DNA of 64,000 nt from Photobacterium frigidiphilum (lineage in GTDB: Bacteria; Pseudomonadota; Gammaproteobacteria; Enterobacterales; Vibrionaceae): positions 1 through 64,000 of the forward strand of contig NZ_PYMJ01000034.1 of NCBI RefSeq assembly GCF_003025615.1, read 5' to 3'. The notes beneath the pieces were generated by a model, which saw only the letters and a program-made list of their open reading frames with translations, ran no database searches and was not told where the DNA came from. Shown one piece after another: positions 25,973 to 34,788 of the stretch. How positions within the stretch are numbered: position 1 is the first letter of the stretch; each line of letters begins with the position of its first letter. The position numbers and the translations under genes are program-made.

Positions 25973-26299
25973 TTATTCACTAATGTTAATGCTTATATCC
26001 TTCGGTTTCATTGTAATCAAAAGCCGCAATAACAATGCACCCACAATGATTAGCAACGTTCCAGCAAAGCCGAGTAAATACCAGCCAGCTAAACCTTCAT
26101 TCTCACCCAATAAAGTAAATGCACCAGCAATGGTCAACATCATCGAGAACCACCAGCCACCAACTAAGCACCATTTCCACAGCTTCATTCCCAGCTGATA
26201 TTCTTTAGCCCATTGATTTGCACCAGCAAACACTAATATTTGCAGTGCGCCTAATCCCATCCAAAATAGCGGGTCTAATACCGTTGATTGTGGAAACAT
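25973..26299 (-). CDS. rdhB: Reductive dehalogenase membrane anchor RdhB
   Basis: 108 aa with three hydrophobic segments (about 8-26, 44-65, 70-92). The basic/aromatic turn GMKLWKWCLVGGWW and the loop GENEGLAGW are seen in RdhB/PceB-type anchors, which have conserved Glu in that loop. Its start overlaps the last base of the rdhA stop. Family members hold the RdhA enzyme on the outer face of the cytoplasmic membrane. No catalytic function. Confidence 0.85.
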   Translation of the reverse strand: MFPQSTVLDPLFWMGLGALQILVFAGANQWAKEYQLGMKLWKWCLVGGWWFSMMLTIAGAFTLLGENEGLAGWYLLGFAGTLLIIVGALLLRLLITMKPKDISINISE

Positions 26300-27819
26300 T
26301 AAAATCCCTCCCAGTTTCCGTCATATTCCCAAGTTTTGGTGACTTTCAAATAATTTTCACTACGTAACCATTCTGGTGGCTGGTGATAGCCAGCAAATCG
26401 CCCGCCATTCCAATCACCGTGAAACGCTTCTGCATCGGGGTAATAAAAGAAGTTATGCTGCATCGCTAGCAGCGCTTTACGTGTAGCGCCGGTAGGGTCT
26501 CGCGGATCCGCTTCTTTCACCAACGCGTGTATCCAGTTGTTTTTACGGGTATAAGGACAAATTGCGATACACACACGACAGCCCATCCCCGTTTCAGTTG
26601 GCCCTTGGCGCCATAACTTCCAACAGCCATCTTGGTTAAAGGCAAACTTACGATAACCACGAACCACTGCATCTGGTTTATCGGCATGGCTAATCGATCC
26701 ACTTGGGCACGAATCAGCGCAAATCTTACACTCTTCGCAAAAGTGCTGAACTTTAGTATTGATAGGTTTATCGGCTTCAAGATCAAGATCGGTGATCACC
26801 GCCGCTAATCGAATATTTGGCCCCAGCTCTGGCGTTAGTAAAATACCATTGCGCGCTGCTTCCCCCATACCCGCCTGAATAGCAAGTGGTGGCACAATGA
26901 TCTCGTAATCAGAACCGGGCCATTGTGGTCGCGCAGCATAGCCAAGCTCACCTAAATAAGCGGCCATCAAACCAGCTGCATTTTTGGCTCTAAAATAACC
27001 ATCATACGAGGTAGAATAGCCAATCGCCGCATACATTGGATCCCAGTTCATCGGCGTACCAAAAACAATGACATTTTTCCAGTGCTTGGGAATCGATTCA
27101 TCCCACTCAGGCATGCCGCGCATGGTATTTTTAAACACAAAATTGGGATCCATTTTAGTGATCCCGACAATGCTCATACCAAATTTAAACGCCATTTTTT
27201 TGATCAGATCAGAGGCATGTTGGGGCGATTTAAATTCCTGCTGTTCCCTTTTTACCCATTGAAAATCCACTTCATCTGGATGGCCGTTTGGCTTTGGTGG
27301 GAAATTACTGTACAGCCCACGCATAAAGGCAGCCGAATGGGCCCAACCTAGGGCAAATTGATCACGGTGCTTTTCGACATTTTGATCATGCTTCACTTTT
27401 TCACTAAAGGATTGGTACATGTCATCCCAACGTTCTGGATAGCGCGAGTAATACTCTCTTATTCGTGCATCCGGAATTGTTTTCCAATCAGGCGTGGGTA
27501 CCCAGCCATCTTTCATTAATGTTGAAAGCACACCAGTACGGTGAAATAAGAAATCGCTCCACTCAGGACGTACCAGTTTGCCTGCCACTTCTAACGTTGG
27601 CGCACTATCAACTCGGAAAGGTTCACGATTAAAGAACATATCTTTACCCGCTTCCGTTCGGCCATACCCCACATTGGCATCGGGATCGCGGCCAAGAGCA
27701 AAACCAGCCCCTGCCGATGCACCAACTGTAACCGCTGCAGCGGCTACGCCTCCCATCTTTAGAAAATTACGGCGCGAAGGGTTATCTGCACCTTCTATTG
27801 TGCTATTTTTAGATTTCAC
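26299..27819 (-). CDS. rdhA: Reductive dehalogenase catalytic subunit RdhA
   Basis: 506 aa with a GTG start preceded by GGGGAG. A twin-arginine signal (RRNFLKMGG, residues 16-24) is followed by an Ala-rich hydrophobic stretch. The corrinoid-binding central part follows. It ends with two 4Fe-4S motifs in the RdhA pattern: C361-x2-C-x2-C-x3-C-P, then C399-x14-C414-x2-C417-x3-C421-P. Family enzymes are exported with a base-off cobamide and two clusters and remove halide from organohalides as terminal electron acceptors. The substrate cannot be predicted. Placed with an anchor, a quinol-side flavoprotein and a TPR protein, it reads as a respiratory enzyme and not a cytoplasmic catabolic type. Confidence 0.93.
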   Translation of the reverse strand: MKSKNSTIEGADNPSRRNFLKMGGVAAAAVTVGASAGAGFALGRDPDANVGYGRTEAGKDMFFNREPFRVDSAPTLEVAGKLVRPEWSDFLFHRTGVLSTLMKDGWVPTPDWKTIPDARIREYYSRYPERWDDMYQSFSEKVKHDQNVEKHRDQFALGWAHSAAFMRGLYSNFPPKPNGHPDEVDFQWVKREQQEFKSPQHASDLIKKMAFKFGMSIVGITKMDPNFVFKNTMRGMPEWDESIPKHWKNVIVFGTPMNWDPMYAAIGYSTSYDGYFRAKNAAGLMAAYLGELGYAARPQWPGSDYEIIVPPLAIQAGMGEAARNGILLTPELGPNIRLAAVITDLDLEADKPINTKVQHFCEECKICADSCPSGSISHADKPDAVVRGYRKFAFNQDGCWKLWRQGPTETGMGCRVCIAICPYTRKNNWIHALVKEADPRDPTGATRKALLAMQHNFFYYPDAEAFHGDWNGGRFAGYHQPPEWLRSENYLKVTKTWEYDGNWEGF

Positions 27820-27834
27820 TGTTGCTCCCCAATA

Positions 27835-28944
27835 CTAGCTAATTACACTCACAGCAATACTATTTTGCTGTCTGATCTCATTAATTTGGTTACGATAAGT
27901 GCTGCTATAGTGCGTTGATAGTTTGTTAAGCTCTGCCATCACACACTCAGCATCTAACCACTGCTTGGTGTGGTAATAGGTAAGAAAAAGCTGTTCAAGC
28001 AGCTCGCTGTCATGTGGGTCAAATGCCAATAAGCATTTCAAATCGGGCTCTAACACGCTCCACTGATGAGCGCCAATTTGAGCTTTTATTCTTAAATGCA
28101 ACACATCGTAAGAGTCAGGGGTATTACTGAGGTAATGGTTGAAGGCGGCAATGGCTTCTTCATAACGTTGACATTGAAATGCTAAAATGCCACTTAATCG
28201 AACCAGCTCCATGGATGTGATTTCATTATCAATCGATAATTGGATCCAGCGATCCGCTTGTTCTGTATTTTTAAGTGCTAAATACGCACTGATCGCAGTG
28301 ATGTAAGTCGCTACAATCGTTTTGTCCAAGGTGAACACTTTTTCACAATAGTTAGCCGCTTGTTTAAATTCACTATCTTGGTAATAGCAGCCCGCTAAAT
28401 TTTGATAACCGCCCGATAATTCAGGTGCAAGCGCAATAACCTGTTCAAACATCTCGATTGCCGCCGCATTTTCACCGGTATAGATGTGATTAAAACCAAG
28501 GTGGTTAAAACACATGTAATTATTAGGGTTAGACTTTATCCCATCTTCAAACATTGCTCGGGCATGTTCATGATCCCCTAACTGCTGATAGATAAGTCCA
28601 GCCTTTAAACTAAATTCATCATTGGATAACTGAGTTCGAAAATGATTAATAACCGCCAGCGCAAGCTGACATAACTTAGCCGACATTAAGATGTTATAAA
28701 CGGTATCGAGCTGGTTTAGCGACAAACTTCCACGACGAATGATATCGCTAAAAAAAGCGGTGAATGCTTCATGCTCTAACCAGTCATTTTTATTTTCATC
28801 CTCACCGCTATTTACAGTACTAAACTGACTTTTAATAAAGTTATATTTATAATTCAGGTTATCTTCGATATTACCCTCATATAAAAAGCCGCCGGTTTTT
28901 TCCTGAAGGTATTGATAGAGTTCTAGCCACTTTGTATCCATCAT
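27835..28944 (-). CDS. TPR-repeat protein, first gene of the rdh operon
   Basis: About 369 aa, cytoplasmic, with tandem tetratricopeptide repeats across about 115-340 (AGLIYQQLGDHEHARAMFED, NHLGFNHIYTGENAAAIEMF, NLAGCYYQDSEFKQAANYCE). The frame is open to a TTG at 29022, but the inferred promoter puts transcription start near 29020. I therefore prefer the ATGs at 28944/28941, with 28962 also possible; none has a strong ribosome binding site. TPR genes accompany rdh loci in some marine bacteria, where they may act in maturation or Tat targeting of RdhA. Here that is an inference from position. Confidence 0.75.
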   Translation of the reverse strand: MMDTKWLELYQYLQEKTGGFLYEGNIEDNLNYKYNFIKSQFSTVNSGEDENKNDWLEHEAFTAFFSDIIRRGSLSLNQLDTVYNILMSAKLCQLALAVINHFRTQLSNDEFSLKAGLIYQQLGDHEHARAMFEDGIKSNPNNYMCFNHLGFNHIYTGENAAAIEMFEQVIALAPELSGGYQNLAGCYYQDSEFKQAANYCEKVFTLDKTIVATYITAISAYLALKNTEQADRWIQLSIDNEITSMELVRLSGILAFQCQRYEEAIAAFNHYLSNTPDSYDVLHLRIKAQIGAHQWSVLEPDLKCLLAFDPHDSELLEQLFLTYYHTKQWLDAECVMAELNKLSTHYSSTYRNQINEIRQQNSIAVSVIS

Positions 28945-29026
28945 GTCGTTACGCCAAATCATTTTGAATAATGTTATGGTACGTACAAATAAAGTGGTTA
29001 AAAGGTCAAAAAATACCTTCAACCGA

Positions 29027-29066
29027 TAGATAACCTCCCTTTCTTTTAATTATTGATAATGATCAA
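29027..29066 (-). promoter_or_regulatory. FNR-type promoter of the rdh operon
   Basis: TTGAT-AATG-ATCAA at 29053-29066 is a perfect FNR palindrome. On the minus strand a TATCTA -10 box at 29032-29027 follows. The site is then centred about 40 bp upstream of the predicted transcription start near 29020, the class II activator arrangement. Anaerobic induction is predicted. Confidence 0.75.
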
Positions 29067-29298
29067 ATTTTATTTAGTACTCTTATACCAATATATAAAT
29101 CTGCTTAATTGTTTTGTTCTTATATCTCATTAATTTGATCAATTATCAGTTTATAACTACATTGCACAAACCTTCAGTACAGGCAATGTGCTTTCGCTTC
29201 GCTCAGGTGAACCCAATCTAGGATTTTGCATCTCTATATTATTGGGTAAAGTCTAGACGTAAAAAAGCAGCTAACAGAGTAGTGGCTTCTTTAAATAT

Positions 29299-29361
29299 GG
29301 TGGAGTGTTCTGGGTGAGGTGGATTTGGAACAAATCCCTCTTACCACATGCGCTAAACGCA
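29299..29361 (-). repeat. Orphan tRNA-tail repeat
   Basis: tggtggagtgttctgg, then gatttggaacaaat.cctct..ccacatgcgctaaacgca, matches the segments distal to both tRNA-Ser copies (785-841 and 30845-30910). No tRNA follows. Its outer end on the minus strand (CTCCACCA) resembles the tRNA 3' end CTCCGCCA. The rest of 29067-29600 holds no gene I can support. Confidence 0.75.
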
Positions 29362-29600
29362 TACTACGACAACAAAAAGCTACAGTTCTATAAATGTTAG
29401 ATTTCACAATTAACACTTGTACTTTTCACCCCTCCAAGCACTTAAAAAAACATACCTTTTCTTTCAACACATTTGGTTATCGGCCCTTTTGCTGAGTACA
29501 AATTGAATAAAAAACGAGATTTACATCACTCTATTCAAGCAACAGCAGATGTAGCATACATAAATAGTTTGATAACAATCACCATTGGTACACATCTATT

Positions 29601-30794
29601 ATGCCTTACTTACACTTTATTTTTGGCCTTGCTGTCGTTGCTGCCCTTGCCTTATTGGTCAGCAAAGATCGCAAGAGCATTAAACTTCGCTATATTATTC
29701 AGCTTCTCGTGATTGAAATGGGTGTCGCTTATTTCTTACTGAATTCTTCAACTGGAACAGGGATTATCGCCGAATTTGCAGGCGGTTTTAATGGCCTAAT
29801 GGCATTCGCAGCTGAAGGTACAAACTTTGTCTTTGGCGGATTAGTCAATGAAGGTGGCTTCGATTTCTTCCTGCAAGTATTAATGCCCATTGTCTTTATT
29901 TCGGCCCTTATTGGTATTTTACAGCACATTAAAGTGCTGCCCGTGGTAATTAGTGCAATTGGCTACTTACTCTCTAAAATTAACGGCATGGGTAAACTTG
30001 AGTCATTTAACGCCATCAGCGCATTAATGGTTGGTCAATCAGAGAACTTCATCACTTATAAAGACATTTTGGGCCGTATGTCAGAGCGCCGTATGTACAC
30101 ATTAGCAGCCACAGCTATGTCTACAGTATCTATGTCGATAGTCGGTTCATACATGCAGCTCATCGCTCCTAAATTTGTAGTGGCCGCATTATTTTTGAAC
30201 ATGTTCAGCACCTTTATTATTCTGTCGATCATTAACCCTTATGATCATGAGGCAGAAGTAAGCTTTGACGATATGATGGCCGATGAATCAATTGAAAAAC
30301 TTACGTTTTTTGAAATGCTCGGCGAATATATTCTTACGGGATTTAAAGTCGCGGTAATTGTCGCTGCAATGCTGATTGGTTTTATCTCACTCATAGCCAT
30401 GATCAACGCAGGTTTCACCTACGCCTTCGGTATTAGCTTCCAAGATCTGATCGGTTATGCGTTCTACCCGATTGCATGGCTAATGGGAATTCCTGCCAAC
30501 GAAGCCTTGCAAGCCGGTAGCATCATGGCGACTAAATTAGTCTCAAACGAGTTTGTGGCAATGATGGCATTACAAGATCAGTTGGGCAGCCTTTCTGCAC
30601 ATACAGTCGGTACAATTTCTATCTTCTTGGTGTCTTTCGCTAACTTCAGCTCAATTGGTATCATTGCGGGTGCTGTTAAAGGGGTCAACGAAGAGAAAGG
30701 TAATATGGTTGCCCGCTTCGGCTTACGCTTACTGTATGGCTCGACTTTGGTCAGCATTCTATCGGCAATGATCGCCAACATCATGCTGGCTTAA
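29601..30794 (+). CDS. Concentrative nucleoside transporter (NupC/CNT family)
   Basis: 397 aa with about ten hydrophobic segments. CNT landmarks are VFGGLVNEGGFDFFLQVLMPI, IVFISALIGILQHI, GKLESFNAISALMVGQSENF and NFSSIGIIAGAVKGV. Family members import nucleosides with Na+ or H+ at the inner membrane. The N-terminus MPYLHFIFGLAVVAALALLVS fits NupC-type proteins. The ribosome binding site is weak. A strong terminator follows. Nucleoside specificity cannot be read. Confidence 0.9.
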   Translation: MPYLHFIFGLAVVAALALLVSKDRKSIKLRYIIQLLVIEMGVAYFLLNSSTGTGIIAEFAGGFNGLMAFAAEGTNFVFGGLVNEGGFDFFLQVLMPIVFISALIGILQHIKVLPVVISAIGYLLSKINGMGKLESFNAISALMVGQSENFITYKDILGRMSERRMYTLAATAMSTVSMSIVGSYMQLIAPKFVVAALFLNMFSTFIILSIINPYDHEAEVSFDDMMADESIEKLTFFEMLGEYILTGFKVAVIVAAMLIGFISLIAMINAGFTYAFGISFQDLIGYAFYPIAWLMGIPANEALQAGSIMATKLVSNEFVAMMALQDQLGSLSAHTVGTISIFLVSFANFSSIGIIAGAVKGVNEEKGNMVARFGLRLLYGSTLVSILSAMIANIMLA

Positions 30795-30811
30795 TTATCA
30801 CGCAAAAAATC

Positions 30812-30841
30812 AAAAGGCCAGCATTTCTGCTGGCCTTTTTG
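30812..30841 (+). terminator. Terminator of CNT transporter gene
   Basis: AAAAGGCCAGCA-tttc-TGCTGGCCTTTTT hairpin with T-run, 18 bases after the stop. Confidence 0.92.
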
Positions 30842-30908
30842 TATCTGGCGGAGTGTTCTGGATAAAGCTGATTTGGAACAAATTCCTCTTGCCACATGCG
30901 CTAAACGC

Positions 30909-30940
30909 AAAAAGGGCGCTGATAAATCAGCGCCCTTTTC
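30909..30940 (-). terminator. Terminator of tRNA-Ser copy 2
   Basis: AAAGGGCGCTG / CAGCGCCCTTTT hairpin identical to that at 841-872. Confidence 0.85.
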
Positions 30941-30946
30941 TAAATG

Positions 30947-31037
30947 TGGCGGAGAGATAGGGATTTGAACCCTAGAAGGGCTATAAACCCTTGCCGGTTT
31001 TCAAGACCGGTGCTTTCGACCACTCAGCCATCTCTCC
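30947..31037 (-). tRNA. tRNA-Ser(UGA), copy 2
   Basis: Identical in sequence to 879-969, including anticodon TGA, long variable arm and encoded CCA. The 5' flank (about 12 bp) is also conserved between copies before diverging at 31061. The gap 31061-31376 holds no other gene. Confidence 0.95.
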
Positions 31038-31376
31038 AACGCGGTGAATAGTACGTATAAGAGCTGAGGCTGTAAATAGCATTACTGATCAACCGTTCAG
31101 GAATCCAGCAATCACAGCGAACTTTTACTTTACTCTAACAAGGCACTCGATTTCTTTAAGCTAATAGCGTTAAAATTTCACATTTAACAACCATTTATTA
31201 AGACGCATGCTGACCCTTTACCCTCTCTTACGAATAGCGTATCTAAGGCTGTACATCTTGATTGATGTTTTGGTCTCACTATTTCCGACCAATATAGTTC
31301 ATTCATCCATTATTCATTTTCGATCCTTTATGCTTCACATCATCAACTCACCTAATTCGATTAAATAAGCATAATA

Positions 31377-31787
31377 ATGAAAAAAATACTTTTACTGTCT
31401 AGCCTTCTTATTCTTTCTCCAATGGCATTCGCCAACACCAATAGCTTGAACAACCATGGTTTCAACGATCAAGGCTTAAACGATCAAGGTTTCTTTGGCC
31501 CGAGTGAAACCTCAGTGAAAGCGGCAAAAGAAGGAAAAGATGACCAACCAGTCACCCTTACAGGCTACATCACAGCCTCTTTAGGTGACGAAATGTATAC
31601 ATTCTCCGACGGCCAAGACAATATCTCGGTAGAGATCGATAACGACAAGTGGCACGGTATTAAAGTGACGCCTGAAACAAAAGTAACCATTACAGGTGAA
31701 ATTGATGAAGAGTGGTTCAACTCCCACATTAATGAATGGTTCAGCACAAAAATCGATGTTGAACGTATTCAATTAGCCATTCAATAA
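31377..31787 (+). CDS. YgiW/YdeI-family (BOF) stress-tolerance protein
   Basis: 136 aa with a Sec signal peptide (MKKILLLSSLLILSPMAFA). A short Asn/Gly-rich linker has a duplicated NDQG motif. Then comes the OB-fold core VTLTGYITASLGDEMYTFSD, VEIDNDKWHGIKVTPETKV, ITGEIDEEWF. The family is periplasmic and linked to tolerance of peroxide, metals and antimicrobial peptides in enterobacteria. The ligand is unknown. It is monocistronic. Confidence 0.88.
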   Translation: MKKILLLSSLLILSPMAFANTNSLNNHGFNDQGLNDQGFFGPSETSVKAAKEGKDDQPVTLTGYITASLGDEMYTFSDGQDNISVEIDNDKWHGIKVTPETKVTITGEIDEEWFNSHINEWFSTKIDVERIQLAIQ

Positions 31788-31812
31788 TTCGCCAAGCTCC
31801 CCAGCCACTTAA

Positions 31813-32706
31813 TCAGTCATAGCATTGCAGTTTAAGCCACTGGCTTAGTATTTTAATTTCTGGTTGTTTGGCTCGGGATTTTTTATACACAAAATACAAA
31901 CTATCGCCGGTAGGTAGTTCATGCATTGGAATTCTAATCAAGTCCTGAAGCCGATCTTGGTCTGTCATAAAGTAATCATTAAGAAAGGCGATTCCTTGAT
32001 GGTACTTCGCCGCTTCAGCAGCCAAAATCATATGACTAAAATGAATCACTTTTACATCGTCTGGTAACTCAAACCCACCAAGCTCACACCATAGTCGCCA
32101 ATCTTTCTTTTCAGTGCCATCTTTAAAGATTGAACGTACTGATAATAAAGGCTGCTCCCACAATGCTTCTGGTAACGACTTTCCTTGCATTTCATACCAC
32201 AGTTTAGGGCTGCAAAATGGGTATAGCTGCTCTTTATATAAAAACTCACTAACAAAGTTCCGTGAAGGAGGGTAAGCAGTAACAAAGCAATCAGCCACTT
32301 GATCACTACATTCTGGCTCGTCGGCCACCATATTCAAGGTAAGATCAATTTCAGGGTGTAACTGTCGTAAGTTATCTAATCGAGGCACCAGCCACTTTAC
32401 CGCTAACGTACTATAAATCGCTAAGCGGACTTTTCCATCCTCACCTTCCCGTAACTTCTGACTCGCGTGCGAAATACTGATGAGGGCAGAATTAATTTCC
32501 TCTTGATAACGCTCACCGATAACGGTTAACGATAACCTTCGCCCTTGACGAATAAAAAGGTCTTCACCTAGGTATTCTTCAAGTAATTTAACCTGATGGC
32601 TAACCGCACTTTGGGTAACATTTAATGCTTCAGCCGCTTTAGAAAAGCTATTAAAACGCGCAACAGACTCAAAGCATTGAACAGCGCGTAACGGGGGTAA
32701 TTTCAT
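31813..32706 (-). CDS. LysR-family regulator, GcvA-like
   Basis: 297 aa. MKLPPLRAVQCFESVARFNS begins a GcvA-type helix-turn-helix, continuing FSKAAEALNVTQSAVSHQVK. The effector domain has KVRLAIYSTLAVKWLVPRLD and late GIAFLNDYFM. It is divergent from the EamA transporter gene with a 175-bp spacer, suggesting control of that exporter. The ligand is unknown. Confidence 0.87.
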   Translation of the reverse strand: MKLPPLRAVQCFESVARFNSFSKAAEALNVTQSAVSHQVKLLEEYLGEDLFIRQGRRLSLTVIGERYQEEINSALISISHASQKLREGEDGKVRLAIYSTLAVKWLVPRLDNLRQLHPEIDLTLNMVADEPECSDQVADCFVTAYPPSRNFVSEFLYKEQLYPFCSPKLWYEMQGKSLPEALWEQPLLSVRSIFKDGTEKKDWRLWCELGGFELPDDVKVIHFSHMILAAEAAKYHQGIAFLNDYFMTDQDRLQDLIRIPMHELPTGDSLYFVYKKSRAKQPEIKILSQWLKLQCYD

Positions 32707-32881
32707 TATTAGCTCAACTAATACTAAGTTAATTTATATCATTATACTTCATCCTTAAGATTCTCTATCCTCCAAAAATCACTTTCTGTGATCTATCGGC
32801 TAATCGTAAATTTCAAAGCAATTTATTCGTTATTTCCGTTTCTACATTAATGCCTCATGCCCCAAAAAAAGGAGTCGTGTT

Positions 32882-33754
32882 ATGCCTAAAATATCTGTTG
32901 GTCTTGCCATGACCCTGCTTATTGTGGGGAATTTGGTTGCTGTTTTTTCTGACGCATTAATTAAAACACTGGATGCCAATACTGCTATTTTTCAGTTTGT
33001 CTTTTTTAGGCAGCTGACTGCAGTTTTGATTCTTACTCCATTTTGTTTATCTTCATCGAAGAAGAGTTTTATTGATGGATTGAAATGGCACGCATTACGG
33101 GCTCACATTTGGCTTTTTGGTGCTATTTTCATGGTGATTGCCATTAATTCAATGCCGCTCGCGACAGCAAATGCCATTTTCTATGCTGCGCCGTTAATCA
33201 TGTTACCGATGGCGATGATGCTTTTTAGTGAAAAGCTCACTAAACATTCTGTTGCTGCAGGTATGCTCGGCTTTGCTGGCGTATTAGTCGTTATAAGGCC
33301 AACTGAACTTAATTGGGCTGCAATGGCCGCACTCGTTGTTGCCGTTACGTTAGCTGCGAATAATTTATTAATTCGAAAACTACCAACCCATCAAACCGTT
33401 GCTCAAACATTATTGTTAACAAACCTTGCGGGTATGCCTGCTGCATTGGGTTTAGCCTTGTGGGAAGGACAACCTTGGGATTGGGCACCGTTATTAACCG
33501 CTGCTGGCTCAAGTGCATTTATTTTGGTTTATGCGGCAACCTGCGTGATCGCCTACCGCTCAGCAGAGAGCAATAAAATTGCCAGTGCGGAATATAGCGG
33601 CTTATTAGGTGCGGTTGGTGTGGGCTTATTGTGGTTTGATGAAGTACCTGATTTAGCAATGCTAATTGGAACAACAATGATTATATTGCCTCTGGTATGG
33701 CTTGCCCGTATTGAGAAAAAGAAGCAAAAACAACTTTTACAAACTGAATTATAA
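32882..33754 (+). CDS. EamA/DMT-superfamily transporter
   Basis: 290 aa with ten predicted helices in two EamA repeats. The first includes ALIKTLDANTAIFQFVFFRQ and MPLATANAIFYAAPLIM, and the second YRSAESNKIASAEYSGLLGA. The C-terminus is basic (RIEKKKQKQ). Members export amino acids or metabolites at the inner membrane. It has a Shine-Dalgarno AAAGGAG just upstream. Probably co-transcribed with the following YgjV-like gene, 15 bases downstream. Confidence 0.88.
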   Translation: MPKISVGLAMTLLIVGNLVAVFSDALIKTLDANTAIFQFVFFRQLTAVLILTPFCLSSSKKSFIDGLKWHALRAHIWLFGAIFMVIAINSMPLATANAIFYAAPLIMLPMAMMLFSEKLTKHSVAAGMLGFAGVLVVIRPTELNWAAMAALVVAVTLAANNLLIRKLPTHQTVAQTLLLTNLAGMPAALGLALWEGQPWDWAPLLTAAGSSAFILVYAATCVIAYRSAESNKIASAEYSGLLGAVGVGLLWFDEVPDLAMLIGTTMIILPLVWLARIEKKKQKQLLQTEL

Positions 33755-33769
33755 ATAGGACTTATCTTA

Positions 33770-34282
33770 ATGACTGCTTTTCTACTTTCTCAGATAATTA
33801 TTGGGTTCGCAGCCTTTTTTGATCTTTTATCTTTTCAGTTTAAAGAAAGAAAAAAAATCATCATTTGTTTCGTTTTTGCAGTCATTTTAATTGCTATTCA
33901 TTTTGCATTATTAGAACAATGGACAGCAGCAGGGTTAATGGCTCTTGCGGCGGTTCGATACATCACGAGCCTTTTTACGACATCTAGACAAATGGTCGTA
34001 CTGTTCTCAATAAGCTCGCTTGTTGTTACATATTTTACTTATGCTGGCTTCATTAGTTTAATCAGCTGCGCTGCGTCTCTTTTTCAAAATGGAGCCGCCT
34101 TTTCTAAAGAAGATAAACGGTTGCGCCAGTTTATGATTCTCGCGACCAGTTGTTGGATTGTGCATAACATTATTATTGGCTCTCCTACTGCTGTTCTGCT
34201 TGAGTTGCTTTTTATTACCAGTAATTTTGTAGGCTATTACCGTTACTACGTTAAAACCCCAAAAGAAGTAGCGGAAGCATAA
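33770..34282 (+). CDS. YgjV-family inner membrane protein
   Basis: 170 aa with five or six hydrophobic segments. FFDLLSFQFKERKKIIICFV, AALAAVRYITSLF-like segments and IVHNIIIGSPTAVLLELLF match the YgjV (Imp-YgjV) family. Function unknown. Likely second gene of an operon with the EamA transporter. Confidence 0.8.
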   Translation: MTAFLLSQIIIGFAAFFDLLSFQFKERKKIIICFVFAVILIAIHFALLEQWTAAGLMALAAVRYITSLFTTSRQMVVLFSISSLVVTYFTYAGFISLISCAASLFQNGAAFSKEDKRLRQFMILATSCWIVHNIIIGSPTAVLLELLFITSNFVGYYRYYVKTPKEVAEA

Positions 34283-34452
34283 AATTCAGCGTGTAACAGA
34301 AAAGAAATTGCACTTATTTATCTTTCAACATTACAGAAGAACTCTGCTATGGTTGTTCTCGTAAGGGTGAATTAAACATAAAATCAATCTGTTGATATAA
34401 AAATAATGATAGCCCCTCAACGAAACTCGATAAATTGCTCTTTAGGAATGGA

Positions 34453-34626
34453 ATGATGAAGAAAGTATGCTCAATGCTTGCGGGAATGCTAGTCAGTATT
34501 CTACTTGCAGGCTGTACAACGAATGAAAATTACAGACCACCGGATGATCTCGAAAGCAAAGTAAGAGCAGAGCAACGTAAAGAAGAAGCTAACTGTATGT
34601 TGAATGGCTCTGCTAACTGTTTTTAA
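34453..34626 (+). CDS. Small lipoprotein
   Basis: 57 aa from the ATG at 34453 (AGGA five bases upstream). The ATG at 34456 is equally possible. The signal MMKKVCSMLAGMLVSILLAG ends in the lipobox LLAGC. The short mature tail is charged (LESKVRAEQRKEEANC) with a second and third Cys (CMLNGSANC). No recognised family. A terminator follows within 30 bases. Confidence 0.75.
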   Translation: MMKKVCSMLAGMLVSILLAGCTTNENYRPPDDLESKVRAEQRKEEANCMLNGSANCF

Positions 34627-34654
34627 TTAAAAGCGACAAAGCTCCAAACATTTA

Positions 34655-34693
34655 AAAAAGCCCTGATGAAGAATATTCATCAAGGCTTTTTTA
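34655..34693 (+). terminator. Terminator of small lipoprotein gene
   Basis: AGCCcTGATGAA / TTCATCAaGGCTTTTTT hairpin with T-run. Confidence 0.88.
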
Positions 34694-34788
34694 TTCATTC
34701 AACCTAACTTTGCATTATTGCTGTTTTTCACGCCAATCATTGCCTGATACTGTACACACATTAGTTATCCAGTCTATTAGGGCACACC

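Larger units (their letters stand above)
30853..31060 (-). repeat. tRNA-Ser unit, direct repeat copy 2
   Basis: Second copy of 785-992, same orientation. It is preceded at 30845 by tggcggag, which equals the CCA-discriminator end of the tRNA. Confidence 0.85.

Noticed and set aside
29473..29712. 79-codon open frame overlapping the transporter start
   Set aside because: It runs out of frame into the CNT gene, whose reading frame has full family motifs.
785..31060. Defined 30-kb genomic island bounded by att sites
   Set aside because: The repeats cover the entire tRNA plus flank and not a short 3' att core. No intact integrase is inside, and likely core genes lie between them. Kept only as a recombination-prone repeat.
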